The notes under the pieces: model-generated | What the model was told of the DNA's origin: nothing | Seen by the model: the letters and a program-made list of their open reading frames with translations, nothing else | The model's database searches: none | Translations under genes and position numbers: made by a program | Part shown: piece after piece, positions 34,140-46,720 of the stretch | How the letters are laid out: every line of letters starts with the position of its first letter | Position numbering within the stretch: the stretch's first letter is position 1 | Origin: Eumeta japonica | Taxonomy: Eukaryota; Arthropoda; Insecta; Lepidoptera; Psychidae | Assembly (NCBI GenBank): GCA_005406025.1 | Contig: BGZK01000082.1 | Location: forward strand, 620,001-684,000 | DNA length: 64,000 nt | Direction: 5' to 3'

Positions 34140-35330
34140 ATTTTTAGTGTTCTATACCTCGAAAAAAAAAACGGGACCCTTATAGGATTACTCGAGTGTC
34201 TGTCTGTCTGTCTGTCACGACCAGTTTGTGGTGATCATATTGTACCGATTTAGTTGAAATTTGAATATGTATGTTTGTGATCCAAATACGGACGTTAAAC
34301 GTAAATAAATGATTTTTAAATATGATACTTATTATGGTGATAAATTAGAAAATAAAAAAAAGAAACTTCTATAAACTGTACCATATAATATGTCAAATGA
34401 AAGAGCTTATTGTGAGGCTCTCTAATATATAAGTTTAAACATAATTTTATTTTAAATAGTTTTTAAATTACTCAAAAAATTGATGAAAAGTGACCATTTC
34501 CCTCTTTCTGCGAAATCACTGAGACTAAGATTTTTATTACAGAAAATAGTTCTTTACTTACGCACGACTTAAAAAAGTACAAAAAATCTATAGTTTGCGT
34601 CGTTTTGGTTAGCTTCAACGTGCACTATGTACTGACACTAAGGGAGTGAGTGCATCCTCGGTGCATACCAGTTCATTATTTTTATTTTTGGTCTAAAAGA
34701 ACCGCCAAGTGTGAGTAGAGCTCGTGTTGAGAGTCCGCAAATGAACGAATGAAAATAATTTTTACCCATCAAAAACATAAATATGAAATGAGAGGCAAGT
34801 TCAATATTATGATATATGCCTCGGTTGTTGACTTCAACGACAAAAGAAGCGAGATCTAAATGGGTGCCAAGTTCAATGGTCAGTTCTGAAATTTCTTTAG
34901 AACAACTTAAAATATCATTTCTTCTTATAACTTAGTTTAACTGAAGCCTAAGATCTGACATGGCTAGTTTTCATATTAGCTAGTTTCATTTTGTTTTCAG
35001 TAACCATCAACGTGTGGCGTATATTCGACAGTTATTTTGCAAAAAGTTTGGGTTTCAATGCAATTTTTCATTAAGAGAATATTTTGGAAACATTCCGAGT
35101 TACTCTCTAAGAGTAGCAGAAATTATCCTCATCTTTTATCTTTTAAACCATAAATCAAAAATTTGAAAAATTGAAAAGTAACGCTTAACAAATTATTTAA
35201 AAGAAAATTGTTTTCAGTATGATCGGATATACCGTTTTTGAGTTATTGTCTAGACACTGCACTTTTCAACAAAAGGATGTAAGTGCCACAAGATACGCTC
35301 TATTCCTGATGCATTTTTTAAAATCCATTT
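34140..35330 (+). mobile_element. Family A repeat, expanded or composite copy
   Basis: The start (gggacccttataggatta, then tctgtctgtctgtc) and 34241-34440 match the minus-strand copy at 19330-19642. The block at 35215-35320 (gatcggatataccg, gcacttttcaacaaaa, gtaagtgccac) matches 6555-6625. DNA in between does not match the shorter copies, so an insertion or another repeat lies within. Confidence 0.6.
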
Positions 35331-37255
35331 CTTCTTATTGAGATTGTAGCAAGTGTTTTGTGTTTTAACGCAGTTAAAATTTAATACTTTTACTATAATA
35401 CATTACAGTAATGTCATTTAATGCCTAGTTATAATATATAGTTAATATAAACTTTGTGTAAAAGTTAAAATGACTGTTTTTTTAATAATGTTCGAGAACG
35501 TGTAGCAGTATGACTCTTGCGACCTCAAGTTATTTGATGACGTTGTTGGTTATGTAAAACAAGTAGCAAACATATGTTTATGAGTCGTGTAAAATTATGG
35601 AATTAAAAAATTATATTATCAATCATTAAAATTAACGTCCTATGAGAACCCTTTTTTAGACATTATTAGTCGTTAAGCCGTCAACCCAATTAATAGGTTT
35701 ATATAGGAGCAAACAAAAAAGGCCCCTTCGAAGTCCGCGTACTGTGACGAGTAACTACGGAAGTCTACACTGCGCGTGGCCTGACGGAAGCTTGGCCGAT
35801 ATTTTTTTTTATTTCGGACTGAGGCGCTTGCACATCAAGCTCGCCATGTCAACAACGATGTGACAATGTCCGAGGCCGACGTCTTAGTCTGTCCACCGAG
35901 GCATAGAACTAGTTGTTTAATCTGATTCTACTTAAAACCTGATTGATCATTCGCTCACCGATTTATAATTTCGATATATTTGGCCTCTATCGCTGTAATT
36001 TTTGTCAGTCGTTGGCAAAGGAAATATATTTATTTGTCATACATGTAAGCCGATGAGATGGGACAGTAAAAAGTGAAAGAAAAACGACTAAAAAATAACT
36101 CAATGCACGTTATTAAAGACTCCTTGCCATTACCGGCTTACAAAACGGAGCTTAATCCGTGTTTGAAATGGCGTTATAACACAATGACGTCACGGTATGT
36201 TAGTGCGGTCTCTGTCTAATTGGCGCTATAAAACAGTCACAACTAACTTGTTTTTGTAGGTATCTACCTAGGAAATAATATTGCTATGTTCTTACTTAAA
36301 TAAATAACTTCAAATACTATAATCATCTGTCAATATAATGTAAATTATTTTCGCGCGTGATGCTTCATACAGCCAGAACATATATTCGATTTTGTTACTT
36401 ATTGTTTTTAATAAATGTCGACTGAAAGAAGTGCGTAAGCCTAAATATTACTGAATAATAAGTTTTGATAAGTCTTTAACCGTCATCAAACTGTAGCATT
36501 ACGTAGGTGTAGGCACACGTGGCTATCGGAATCGAAATAAAGAATTTCATCGATTTCTGATGAAATTCACTTTAAATCACAACATTTTTTTTTTTGCAAT
36601 AAATACCTAAATCCAAAACTTCGAGAGGCCGAAGTCACGAGCCCTTCGTCCGGCTCCGGCGGGGCCCTTATACGAGATGGCATTAACAAACAATCGCCTC
36701 GTCCGGGACCCGATGACGTACCATTTATGGGATTGCCAAATACGGTTCGATCAAAGTCGGGAATATCCTGTAGGTATACGGTAGAACTCCCATAGCTAAG
36801 CCTTCATGCTATACGGCTGCGAGAATCAACGCAAAATTACATAAAACTCGTTCCGTATTGAAGTTACGAGAATGTATGGAACAGTGAGCGGTGGTTAAGA
36901 TTGACGACAACTGAGTATTTTTAACTTGAATTGTGTTAAGTCACTACGACCGACATACGCGCACGCGCACGCACATAGTGTTTCGGATACGGTCCTAACG
37001 AATTTGATGGCAATTTGTATTTTTTGATACTATTTTGCTTTTCAAATTTGTTTATACAGGTATCTTTCATGGAAAAATATGTTTTTATACAAAAAAAAAA
37101 ATACTTTTCTAAATAAGGCTTTATAGCATAATCTTGGGCGATTTTATTGTATTGTAGCTAACCTATTGTTTCTTAACAAAAAAATGGTACTACATGACAT
37201 TAACTACGAATGACAATACATAAGTTAAATATTATATAGATAAAACTTACAATTG
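35331..37255. other. Spacer with two GC-richer islands
   Basis: Islands lie at about 35705-35905 and 36610-36780 (cgtccggctccggcggggcc). Neither holds a convincing reading frame. The rest is AT-rich. Confidence 0.4.
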
Positions 37256-37263
37256 AATATTAC

Positions 37264-37356
37264 TGAAAATGAATATAAGCGACTTTTCCCGTGGAAAGTC
37301 ATCATATTCACCCTGCAAACACGAAAGACGCCGAGCAAAGCTCGGTTGCCCAGCTG
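37264..37356 (+). repeat. Interspersed repeat family H, copy 2
   Basis: 'gacttttcccgtggaaagtc' and 'aaagctcggttgcccag' match copies at 86-180 and 61968-62080. A 91-codon frame beginning at 37269 runs through it and looks like chance. Confidence 0.6.
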
Positions 37357-37835
37357 GTGTATATAATTTAAGACTAAAGTATTTTGCACACTTGAGAACA
37401 AGGACGAGAAGGGGCAAAATTGTTATATTCTTAAACTATTATTTTTTATTCTACGTTTTTGTTTTACGATCAACATATTTCGTAAAAACACTACAAATTC
37501 GGTATAAGAATACGACGCTAAAGCTGCCTTACAGAAGGTGCTAGTGTACCGAGAGCATTACATTTGTCCTATACAACTAATTGGTTGCATAACATTATAA
37601 TATTTATTATTTTTGTTATTGCATGGATCTCAATAGCGATAATTAAAATATTTAATGATATGATACTCCCATTATCATTTTAAATCAATGATATCGGTGT
37701 ACAATAAATAGCAAGGGTGCGTAATTCCCACCCACCCTCCTTATCGTCTCCGAGGCCTATCAGTAGCACGTCATATGAATTGTACAAATACAAATTGTGA
37801 AATTAATCATTAAAAGTGTCTCTCAAATCCCTTTC

Positions 37836-38535
37836 TAGGGTTCCGAGCCGAAATGGCAAAATCGGAACCCTTATAGTTTCGATGTCGCAGGAGTTTTATT
37901 CAAAAACTATAAGATCTGTATTGATGAAATACGAAATATAGGTGTCTTGTATAAGTCGCTACTTATTTTTGATAGTTAAATAACAAAAAATATTTCTAGG
38001 GGGTACTCCGTACATGTAACAGAAGCTGAAAAAAAATTTTTTCACGAAACAACGTGTGACACATATTTCTACAGTTCTTTTGAAAACACCTTAAGGTTTT
38101 TAAGCATTTTTTTTGATTAATTGAATATTTTCTGAAATAATTGCTCTGACAGTAGCAAAAATTTGTTCTCCCCTTATTTTTTAAACCGTATGTTTAAAAA
38201 ATATGAAAAGAATCGCAAAGATAAGGTTTTATAAATGCTTTCAATGAAAATTGTTTAAATATTATCGCATATATCGTTTCTAACAAAATGACGTAATTGC
38301 CATGAAGATACGCTCTTTTGCTTGGTGCACTTTAGTTTATACTAGTTTACGTGTAAAGTCGACATATTCACTTGTTTCTCTAGTTATAGGCGACTAAAGT
38401 GCTTACATCTATTTTTTGCGTAAAACATGGGAAAAAATGTGACAACGTAGTTTTTTTTAATCTGTAGCGCAATTTCTTTGTTGCAACGCCACATGAGTGT
38501 GGTCCAACATGCTCTTCGCCGGTTTTTTGAAGTAA
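37836..38535 (+). mobile_element. Interspersed repeat family A, near full-length copy
   Basis: The start (ctagggttccgagccg, then acccttatagtttcg) and end (gtggtccaacatgctcttcg, then ccggttttttg) match 6099-6846, and the two align through the shared 'gttataggcgactaaagtg' block. It is diverged throughout, implying an old insertion. Confidence 0.75.
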
Positions 38536-38683
38536 ACGCTATTCATATGGACTGTTATGAATTTCTTAAATTTTTTAACGTAAACGCTATAAAGCAAATG
38601 CTCAATTTTTACAGCAAAAGGAAAAAATCGGTAACACCTCGCAAACCGTATTCAAAGGGATAGATGTCGACGCCCTCTACCGA

Positions 38684-39165
38684 AACCGTGCACGTTTCGT
38701 TATTACGGCAAACGGCCGGGCCAGCTCAAGCGGCCGCGGAGCTTCTTAAAAAGCGCTCACAGCGCCGCCAGCCGGCCCGGAAAAGCCTTCGCGCCGACAA
38801 TGAACGTCGGATCGCCGTGTGACATGTCGCTTTTCCCACAGGGCGCGCGGCCGTTGACTTCTGCCGATCGATCGATCGAATGCGATTTTTTTCCGCAGTT
38901 GGGATTCTTTAGATGCCAACCTTCTATACGGGCGCCGCGAGCCGAGTACGCACTCGTTAGCGAGACAAGGCCGTGCGAGAGGACGTCGATTAATTACCTG
39001 AGATCAAGGGGCGGGTGGGGCAGGAAGGGCTCCTGGAGAATACCTCCGGTTCTCGTTCAAGGAGAGGGGGTCGATGAGAAGCTCGTTAACTTTGACATTC
39101 AGATAATATACTGCGATGACGTTACGCACTGTTATTCTATACCGGACTCGTTGGGTAGGAAGAGC
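38684..39165. promoter_or_regulatory. CpG-rich island, possible promoter or conserved element
   Basis: This is the most sustained GC- and CpG-rich block in the window (cggccgcggagcttcttaaa, gggcgcgcggccgttgac, gatcgatcgatcgaatgcg). A 125-codon plus-strand frame (38800-39177) starts in it but shows no domain. A promoter with 5' exon, a non-coding RNA start or a conserved enhancer would all fit. No TATA-plus-initiator arrangement was identified. Confidence 0.3.
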
Positions 39166-39424
39166 ACGTCGAATTAAATTGGCATTTAAAAAAAATTACG
39201 TGAATAGTCTATATGAGGATACTCATTCACTTATTATCGAATCTCATCGAGGGGGGCCGAAAACAAATAAATTCACGTAGTTATTGAACGCCTTCAAGTA
39301 CTTACGTGACAATTAAGCGTTCATGATCTGTCAAAAAACTAAATTCTTGTGTTTGGATTATATGCTGGGAACTCAGAAACTTTTACGACATTACAAAAAA
39401 ATGTGTAAGTTATTATTTTTGAAG

Positions 39425-39690
39425 TGATAACTTTTTTATGGTAAACTGCTTCGTAACGTAACGCGTTACGGCGCCAGTCTGTCTGGCGTCCCTTTCTCTC
39501 ACGCATACGGCAGCGGTAGACAGGCTACTGCTCTCTCACTCTAACCCACAGCGCTAGACGTATTTTGGACAGACGCTTCCCCCCCCCCTCTCTCTACTCC
39601 GTGTTTAGTGTTCGATAGACCTATACTGTTGACAGTGAGCATATAACCCAAACTATCACCGTTTTGGAAAGTGATTAAAAAAAATATCAT
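39425..39690. mobile_element. Probable repeat with inverted 'gcgccag / ctggcg' and CT-rich core
   Basis: cgtaacgtaacgcgttacgg at 39453-39472 contains the palindrome gtaacgcgttac. It is followed by gccagtctgtctggcg, another inverted repeat, and a ct-rich stretch ending in a C-run (39581-39590). The style resembles the core of family C, and I recall similar lepidopteran repeats. Only one copy is seen here. Confidence 0.35.
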
Positions 39691-40275
39691 GAAACAGGCA
39701 GAACATAATCCTCAGAAAAATACAAAATCTCCTAACGAAAGGTAAATTTAATAATATAATACGATTAAATTGATAACAATATACATTCAAAACAGTATTA
39801 AATCTTTAAATTTACTTTCAAAACAAAAACACGCAACGGCTCTGTGGACGCGCGTATTTATATATATGTATATATAGTGTTTATGATTATTATAAAAGTC
39901 TAACCAGCAAGCACCTTTCTCTCTCTATCTTACGTATTTACGTGTGAAAATTTCGTTGCTTATTATAGCTACCATAAGCCAATTATTATTTTTAAAGGAT
40001 TAAATAATAAAACTAATAATGCACATATTCAAGAGTTGTAACAAAGAATAAAATATATATTATAGTCAATAAAAGATTTTATTAATAAATAACCTTTCCT
40101 TACATTATAAAATTAATATACATAAAATTTAAGTAATAACCTAAGCTTTTCTCAAGTCAAACAATTTTGATATTAAATAGTTCAACTTAGATTAGTTTAA
40201 GTTATCACTTCTGTCGGGCGTCCCGAGACGCACACGTGTTTTTATTTTTATTACATATTCTTGTCTATTGGCGTC
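39691..40275. other. AT-rich spacer
   Basis: Nothing recognisable. Confidence 0.5.
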
Positions 40276-40284
40276 TGTACAAAG

Positions 40285-41045
40285 TTTCTTAATCTACTTC
40301 TCAAATGAAGCTTGTACGTCTGCCGGTGATGAAAACCGTTTACCCTAAACGTCATTTTTTTTTATCTAGAAGAACAAAAATAGTCACACGACGTCAAATT
40401 GGGACTTTAACTAGGGTTACAACTTCGATCGGTCTGCTTCCAGAACGTCCTTTGATTTGAGTACTAAGTGCGCGTGCGCGTTGTCCTGGTGAAGCGGTAA
40501 GATCTTGTCGCATATGTGACATATAATTTCAGATCAGTACTTTTTTGATCTCATAAGGCTACCGACAGCAGATAAGTAGTCAAACACAAAAACTTACTAT
40601 CAAAATTTTCCCTGTTCCACTCGCTCGCCTCACGTTGGTTCATTTTTAAACAGCGGAGAGGTCGAACAACCCTTCGTTACTAGAGCGTATTTATAAATCC
40701 TTGATTTACTCGTGGTTGTAAACTCGCTGAGATGAACCTGGCTTCAGTTATTCTATCACGTCACGGCACCATTCTACCAGAATCTGCTTCTGTACCTGCG
40801 TTATATTGCGCTACACCCTGACACTGTCTCTAAAATTTCAAAGGACACCCACATCTTTCTTCATGTCAGCACCAAGTTTCATGGACGGGTGTCAACCCTC
40901 GAACTGACGGTAAATAGTAGCTTTAGAAAGAATTATTGTTTTTGAAGGCCATTAGAAGTCTATCAAGTGATTCTTCTGGTTTCAGTAGATATTTGAAATC
41001 AAACGAAATTGTCGAGCAAAAACATCCTCGTTGTAGACCCGCTGT
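40285..41045 (-). pseudogene. mariner-family transposase relic
   Basis: On the minus strand, 40506-40419 reads LPLHQDNARAH followed by LVLKSKDVLEA. This matches the (L/F)-H-x-DNA-x-(A/P)-H block around the second catalytic Asp of mariner transposases. Downstream come SPNLTSCDYF (about 40412-40375), corresponding to the SPDL-P-CDYFLF motif with the third catalytic residue, and FRVNGFHHRQ, corresponding to the RGxRF region. Frames shift and stops interrupt, and the N-terminal half (to about 41045) is only weakly recognisable. It is inactive. Confidence 0.6.
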
Positions 41046-41049
41046 TGTA

Positions 41050-41224
41050 TGAGATAGGATACTTTGATATGTTTTAAAATGTGAAGGGAAATTTGAACTG
41101 AATTTAGAATGTTCATATTTTTACTCTTCAAAGAACCAAATTTTATAAATTAATACAAACTAGCGAATGTTTTTCACAAAAATTCTCGATATAAAATTGT
41201 ATTTTTCGCATTGTTTCATGTAGT

Positions 41225-41269
<45 letters not shown>

Positions 41270-41420
41270 CTGCGTTGTTTTAAATTATTTGATAGCGATG
41301 GAACGACCCTAAAGTACTCTGTCGTGTTATCTTGTTTTTGTATGTGTAAAATGTATTTACTAGAAAAAATCCTTGCTTTATAATCTTTTACTTCATTTAA
41401 TTAACATAGTACACTATATG
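41050..41420. other. AT-rich spacer with (TA)n
   Basis: Contains the TA microsatellite at 41226-41268; otherwise featureless. Confidence 0.6.
41226..41268. repeat. (TA)n microsatellite
   Basis: About twenty uninterrupted AT units. Confidence 0.95.
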
Positions 41421-41785
41421 TAACCTTACGCCTATTTCCCAGGAGGATAAGCAGAGACGACACATTCACATGCCACATCTTTTGCATATCCCTTTCGCTT
41501 CACTGACATCCATCAATCTTTTCATGCCAGCTCGTCGCGTTCGGGTGCTTAAAATTTGGCCCTTTTTTAAAATGACACCGATATGACCGACATAGGGTTT
41601 TCTAGGGCGACCATTGCCGACTCTTCGTTGACAGTCATTCGCTCTATAGCTGTTTTGTCAGTCCACCTTCATTCGTACGTTCCAGATGGCAAAACTACCG
41701 CAGTATTTCTTTCCTCGGTCATTACATCTCTTTTTAAGCCACACCGCTCTCTGACATCGCTGTTCCTACATTTAAAGCGTAAAAA
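41421..41785 (+). mobile_element. Interspersed repeat family D, copy 2
   Basis: 'cctatttcccaggaggataa', 'aatcttttcatgccagctcg', 'ttcgggtgcttaaaatttgg' and 'aagccacaccgctctctgac' match 13836-14175 in order. A 96-codon frame at 41583-41873 runs through it without any domain. Confidence 0.65.
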
Positions 41786-42160
41786 TCAGGTTTATGATCT
41801 TAGTTTTGCTAACGTTTCCTTCCATATTCCTTTTCTTAACAGAATCATCCATTTTAGTTTTCGTCGCCCGTAACCAATGTCCCCGAAAGCGAAAGGATCA
41901 CTTGGTCGCCGTCATCCAGGAGGAATTTGACAGATAGTTCATCCATTCCTAGTCCACACTCATATTTTCAAATCATACCGACAGGTATCCATGAATAGGT
42001 TCAGTAACTATGGTGAAGCTACACATACGCCCTTGCGAATGTCGAACCAGTCAGTCAGCTTCTGTATACAGATTGAAGTGCCCATACCGCTCCGCTAGTC
42101 ATAGATCATTTGTATTAATTCATAGATCATTCCTTTTCACGTACTTGGGGCTACAGAACG
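41786..42160. other. Spacer
   Basis: No gene; may include more of family D. Confidence 0.4.
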
Positions 42161-42164
42161 CTGA

Positions 42165-42260
42165 GGGTTCAGTAGTTAAAGGCATTCGTTCGAACCGGCA
42201 CGCATTGAATTTGAATCCTGAGTATGAGCGGAATCAATAAGTGAGTATAAAAAATATGTC
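42165..42260 (+). mobile_element. Second SINE-like family, copy 2
   Basis: ttcagtagttaaaggcattc, ttcgaaccggcacgcattga and tcaataagtgagtataaaa follow the order of the 14518-14605 copy. 'atttgaatcct' sits where a box B would be. Confidence 0.5.
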
Positions 42261-42264
42261 TAAT

Positions 42265-43385
42265 TAAATACACGGTTCGTAGTTCGGGGAGAATTTTAAG
42301 CCGTCGGTCGTGGACGATGTCACCACGTCGGTGACATCGGTCTACTTTTTTTATTTCTATGTATGTTACGGTAAACACTTTTATTCCCCACTAAGTTCTC
42401 CTGAGATTTATTATTTTCTAGGAGATTGAAGTATTTATCGATAAGGATGTTTGAATAAGGAACAGGGTACTCCTACAGCGAAATCACAATAACTTGACAC
42501 AACAAGGAATCGAAGCTCACGCGTCCTTCTAACCTGACAGGACACTATAACGAACACTTGCGTTCCTAGAACTTTTCGCATAATGTCATGAAAAAAATAC
42601 GCAAAGTAGCGGACCCGAACGGAGAATAACGCTTACTAAAAAAAAGTTAGATATTAAGCTTTTTGAACTATGAAAATAAAATTGCTACACGCAGCAGCTC
42701 CAGCTGTTCGCAACGCAATATCCGGAGCTTTGAAATACGTAAAGAGCTTTTCCTGAAGAAACTCGAGTCGGCTGGATCACCGTTTACGTTTTAATTATAC
42801 GGATGCGATGCGAACAAACACAATTGAGTTCGTTTTTATAGACATACATTTACACAGATAATATAATACATAGAATACATTCCAGATAACACATAAAATG
42901 CTTTCAGAATAACCGATGACCTATGAATGTATTTGAAAATGGTTTCTCCAAGAACATTTGAGTTTCATTTAGCATTTATATGAATTGTTATAGTGTTGCT
43001 TTGTTGTGTCGGGTTTGTTCTATTCCCCTGCTGAGGCGTTGCCTTTCATAACATTTTTACTTAATGTCGACGGACCTTGACTTTAGTAATCACGTTTCAG
43101 ACTGAAGGCTTAATGTGATTTTCCAGGTGAAGCGCGTGGTTTAATATTGACTGAAGCGAGAACCTCATTGGTCAGTTATTCAGTAATCGGTATTAAAACC
43201 CACTACTTTCAGTTCACTAGAAGCATGAAAATTTCCGGTAAAGTTGATTTCTGTTTGAATTCATATAAAAAATTGAAATTGTTATTACGATATCTAAACA
43301 CATATTTTGACATATTTTGGTACGATTTCGCAGAAAATTTCAAGATTATTAAAAAAAACATAATATTTATACGGCCTTTAAAACA
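42265..43385. other. Spacer, possibly including the 5' part of the PLE relic
   Basis: 42300-42350 has a local inverted repeat around gtcaccacgtcggtgac. An 83-codon frame (43147-43398) ends where the PLE frame begins; its last codons overlap PLE sequence in another frame. No reverse transcriptase motifs were recognised. Confidence 0.4.
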
Positions 43386-43389
43386 ATTA

Positions 43390-44245
43390 ATAATTTGAAA
43401 ACTTTATGTACCGATAAAGATAAATTACACAATAATAAAAAATCTGGAATTTATAAATTACCTTGTGATGACTGTAAATCAATATATATGTATAGGACAA
43501 ACCGGACGTTGTTTTGAAAAAAGATACAAAGAACATATTTCGGCCTTTAGAAATAATAAATCAGACAGATCCCATTTTGCTAAACATCTATTAGAAACCG
43601 GTCATAAGCTTAATAATGATCACAAATTCGATGTCTTGCATGTGTGTGAGAAGGGGTTACGCTTAAATGTTTTGGAATCCTTCGAAATTTTAAAACATAA
43701 AGATAATAATAATATGCTCAACGACCAAATTGACGTTTATAAATCGCCATTATTGGACGCTTGCCTGTAACTACTTGGGTAATGTTGGTGATGGTTAGTC
43801 TGTGACATTTGACAAGCATGTCTATCGGTGGTGATCTGTGGCTGTCTTAATAATGTTTTCGTCGCTCTTTGACCATTGCATGACAGCGGCCTGTCTAACG
43901 AGGTTGTGTTGGTTGTTTTAACGCTCCTTGCACCCTGGTGGATGTGACTGTCGGCAATTTCCTGAAGATGTGCCTTGTTGGCATGAAACGTACGTAGAAC
44001 TTAACAATTTAATAGTTGGCGGAATTAGATAATTATAATAATAAATAACACTTGCTTAGGTGTTCGATATCTGTCAATCCTCTGGAATCAATATTCAATC
44101 ATTTGGATAGAGATTCGTAGTGGAGAGGCAGAGTCGAGGGTCAGCGGTGGGTTGCATGCTGCATGTTAATGCATGTTGCAGGCAAGCGTCTACTATGGAT
44201 TTCCGCGAATTAACACCTCGCACAATACAACGTGTCTATTTAATT
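43390..44245 (+). mobile_element. Penelope-like retroelement relic (GIY-YIG part and 3' region)
   Basis: From about 43383 the translation gives SGIYKLPCDDCKSIY in one frame. After a shift it gives CIGQTGRCFEKRYKEH, then DRSHFAKHLLETGH and on to a stop at 43768-43770. GIY, YIGQTGR, the R-x-x-EH segment and the FAKHLxxTGH ending are the GIY-YIG endonuclease signature found at the C-terminus of Penelope-like elements. A 4-base excess in a TA-rich run at 43480-43494 breaks the frame. The 475-bp tail contains 'cctgaagatgtgcc-ttgtt' and 'gcatgaaacgta', typical of these elements, and ends near 44245, matching 30036-30115. The reverse transcriptase is absent. Confidence 0.75.
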
Positions 44246-44640
44246 AAAGATTACATTTAGATCGATTTTCTTTCAAGATAACAATCATCATACATAAATA
44301 AATTAGTGCTACTTTTATGGAATAGGATTTCACAACTGCATTACATTATAAAGTAGAATTGGCCATTAACTTAAAACGATATAAAATTTAAAAAGTTAGT
44401 ATTATTTATATTTATTATTATAATTATTAAATTCATAAATTTTCCGCTCGTAATTCGAAGCTGCTTGAAATTGTAAGCGTCTTAGGTTTCTTTCGCTTTC
44501 CGCCGTCGCTTCCATTTTTGTAACTACTTTTAGTATCGCGGTCTACACGATAGGCAGCTGTGGATGTAAGGCAAATGGTTTTCAAAAATTGCAAAGTTCA
44601 GGTTTAATTTATATAGTTATAGAATAAGGTATATGGAATC
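44246..44640. other. AT-rich spacer
   Basis: Nothing recognisable. Confidence 0.5.
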
Positions 44641-44654
44641 TTACTTATAACTAT

Positions 44655-44690
44655 AATGGATGGATGGATGGATACAATGGATGGATGGAT
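44655..44690. repeat. (ATGG)n microsatellite
   Basis: Two runs of atgg units separated by atac. A (TTA)n run follows at about 44790-44811 after a short GC-rich patch. Confidence 0.9.
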
Positions 44691-44829
44691 CAAACGCGGC
44701 TTCGCCCCTTCGCCCCCCATACTCCGTCAGCCGAAGCGGCGACGGCGTTATCCCGCCTTTTTCTCTCTCACGCGATGCATGCGTTTATAACTATTATTAT
44801 TATTATTATTGTAGCTATAAGTAAGAGCT

Positions 44830-46505
44830 TAGGGAATTAGGGAATCCCTATAATTAGGGAAACTTTTCTATGACACTAGAAAGTGACCAAGCTGAATATG
44901 TTCCGGAATGCAGGATCCTATTTTTAAGCCGCCTAACTTCATGCCATTGCACGGGGCTGATGAGCGTCATTGCCAAGTATGTTGTATTAGAGAACTCGTT
45001 TAATAACCTTGATATTATATTATTAGTGTCAAATGAGCGTATTTGTGACACTAAAAGTTTCATTATTATTTCGCTGTAGTGTAGTGGGCGATCGACAATT
45101 TTCGTGATCCAAGTTACTTTTACAGTTAATAACAGTTGTACTTGTATCCGATTTTTTTTTCTAAACTGTTGCTGGTTTACTAATACTCATCACCATCATG
45201 TAAATTGTGCAGTAGTACAATTTCCGCGATGTTGATGAATATTTAATAGTACATTACTACTACAAATGTACAGTTGTATAAACAAATTTTCTGCTCTATC
45301 TATACGAATGTGCGCCGAGTGTATACGGTGCAACAAGGAGTTTTTAATTTATCTCCAATAGAGTAGTTTACTGATACTTAAATTTTATTTTAATTAATTA
45401 TAAATATTAAAAATAATATATTAAATATTTAAGCATTATATTAAATAATATTTTTTTATTATAATTAAATTAAAAATATTAAATAGTAGAAGTTATATTT
45501 AACGATGAATTAAGTAAGCTGTCTAGATATTATTACAAAAAAACATTGAACTTTAGGTCATCAAAAATCTATGGCACTTCGTCCTTGCAAAACGAATTCT
45601 GCGTGACGCTAATAACAGTGGCGTCACTGGATACTAGTGCCTTCTCTGTTTGACAATTTAAAGAAATCATTACTAAGGTGTTTCATAGTTATCAGAAAAA
45701 AAAACGATTTCACTACATTCTCGCTCAGAAAAAAAAAGGCATTAAATACAGTAAATATAGTGATGTCTCAGAAAACATGTGTCGGAGACCGTCTCGAATG
45801 TAGTCACCATAGCGAATTATATGCACACAATAATATAGGATTCTGGAAAATTTGAAGATGTGAGGAAATGAGAGAGAATGCAGAAAAAAAAAATAACGAA
45901 GTTTGATGACTTTTAACGGCACGCCTGATAAATAAATTTGGCAATAACCGTGCTCAAACAAGACATAGTATTAGCTTATTCAGGCGTTTTAAAATTTTAT
46001 TTATCCTCTATTTCGCCTGAAGACGGTTGAAATCAATACTCCTGGGAGAAAATAAAAACAAAATGTATTGTTTATATTTTATTATTTTTAACATAACACA
46101 TAACATATTGATTTATAAAAAATATAAATTAAAATATATTCTCGGAACTTATCGTTAAATTTTATAATTGAATAACTTTTATAATTGAAAGTACTTGTGT
46201 TGTTTTTACTATTTGAAACGGGTATAATTAAAACCGGAAATATTTTTTTACTCAGTGAATTCTTTGGTCCAACAATAAACTTCTTTGCCAATCAAAAGAA
46301 ATATATGCGAAATTCTATATTAAAAAAGGTTTACATATTATAACTCATATTAATACTAATTCATAACAATAATTGCATATTTGTCGAAATGTTGATATAT
46401 ATAACATAAAAATTAAATTATAATCCTATGAAACCAACTTTAAAAATAATTTGTGTATAACTTAAATAACTTTTCAATAATGAACAACTTAGAATAAAAA
46501 CCGAA
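44830..46505. other. AT-rich spacer
   Basis: 45375-45490 is almost pure A/T with many short palindromes, the kind of DNA that can act as a matrix-attachment or easily unwound region (inference). Frames at 44854-45079 and 45637-45961 overlap on both strands and carry no domains. Confidence 0.5.
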
Positions 46506-46557
46506 TAATTTATTAAAAAAAAAAACAAAATATTCAGTTTAAAGACAGATTTGTTGT

Positions 46558-46563
46558 TTTATT
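46558..46563 (-). promoter_or_regulatory. Polyadenylation signal AATAAA of the lysozyme-like gene
   Basis: On the minus strand AATAAA occurs about 160 bases after the stop codon. A second AATAAA-like site is near 46510, so the exact 3' end is open. Confidence 0.45.
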
Positions 46564-46720
46564 ATGAATTTTGTTTACGTATCAAACAATCATTGGTTGA
46601 TCACACCAGAAATTATAGATTGTTTCTTTTTTTTTTAATTTTTCACATCATTATAGTTGTGCGGTCCGTTTACTAAAACTGATTCTAAACATATGTCACA
46701 TTACTTAGCTGCGCAGGTAT

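Noticed and set aside
41943..41965. A stretch resembling insect miR-279 (ctagtccacactcat)
   Set aside because: It lacks a base inside the seed-flanking region, and no hairpin partner was seen around it.
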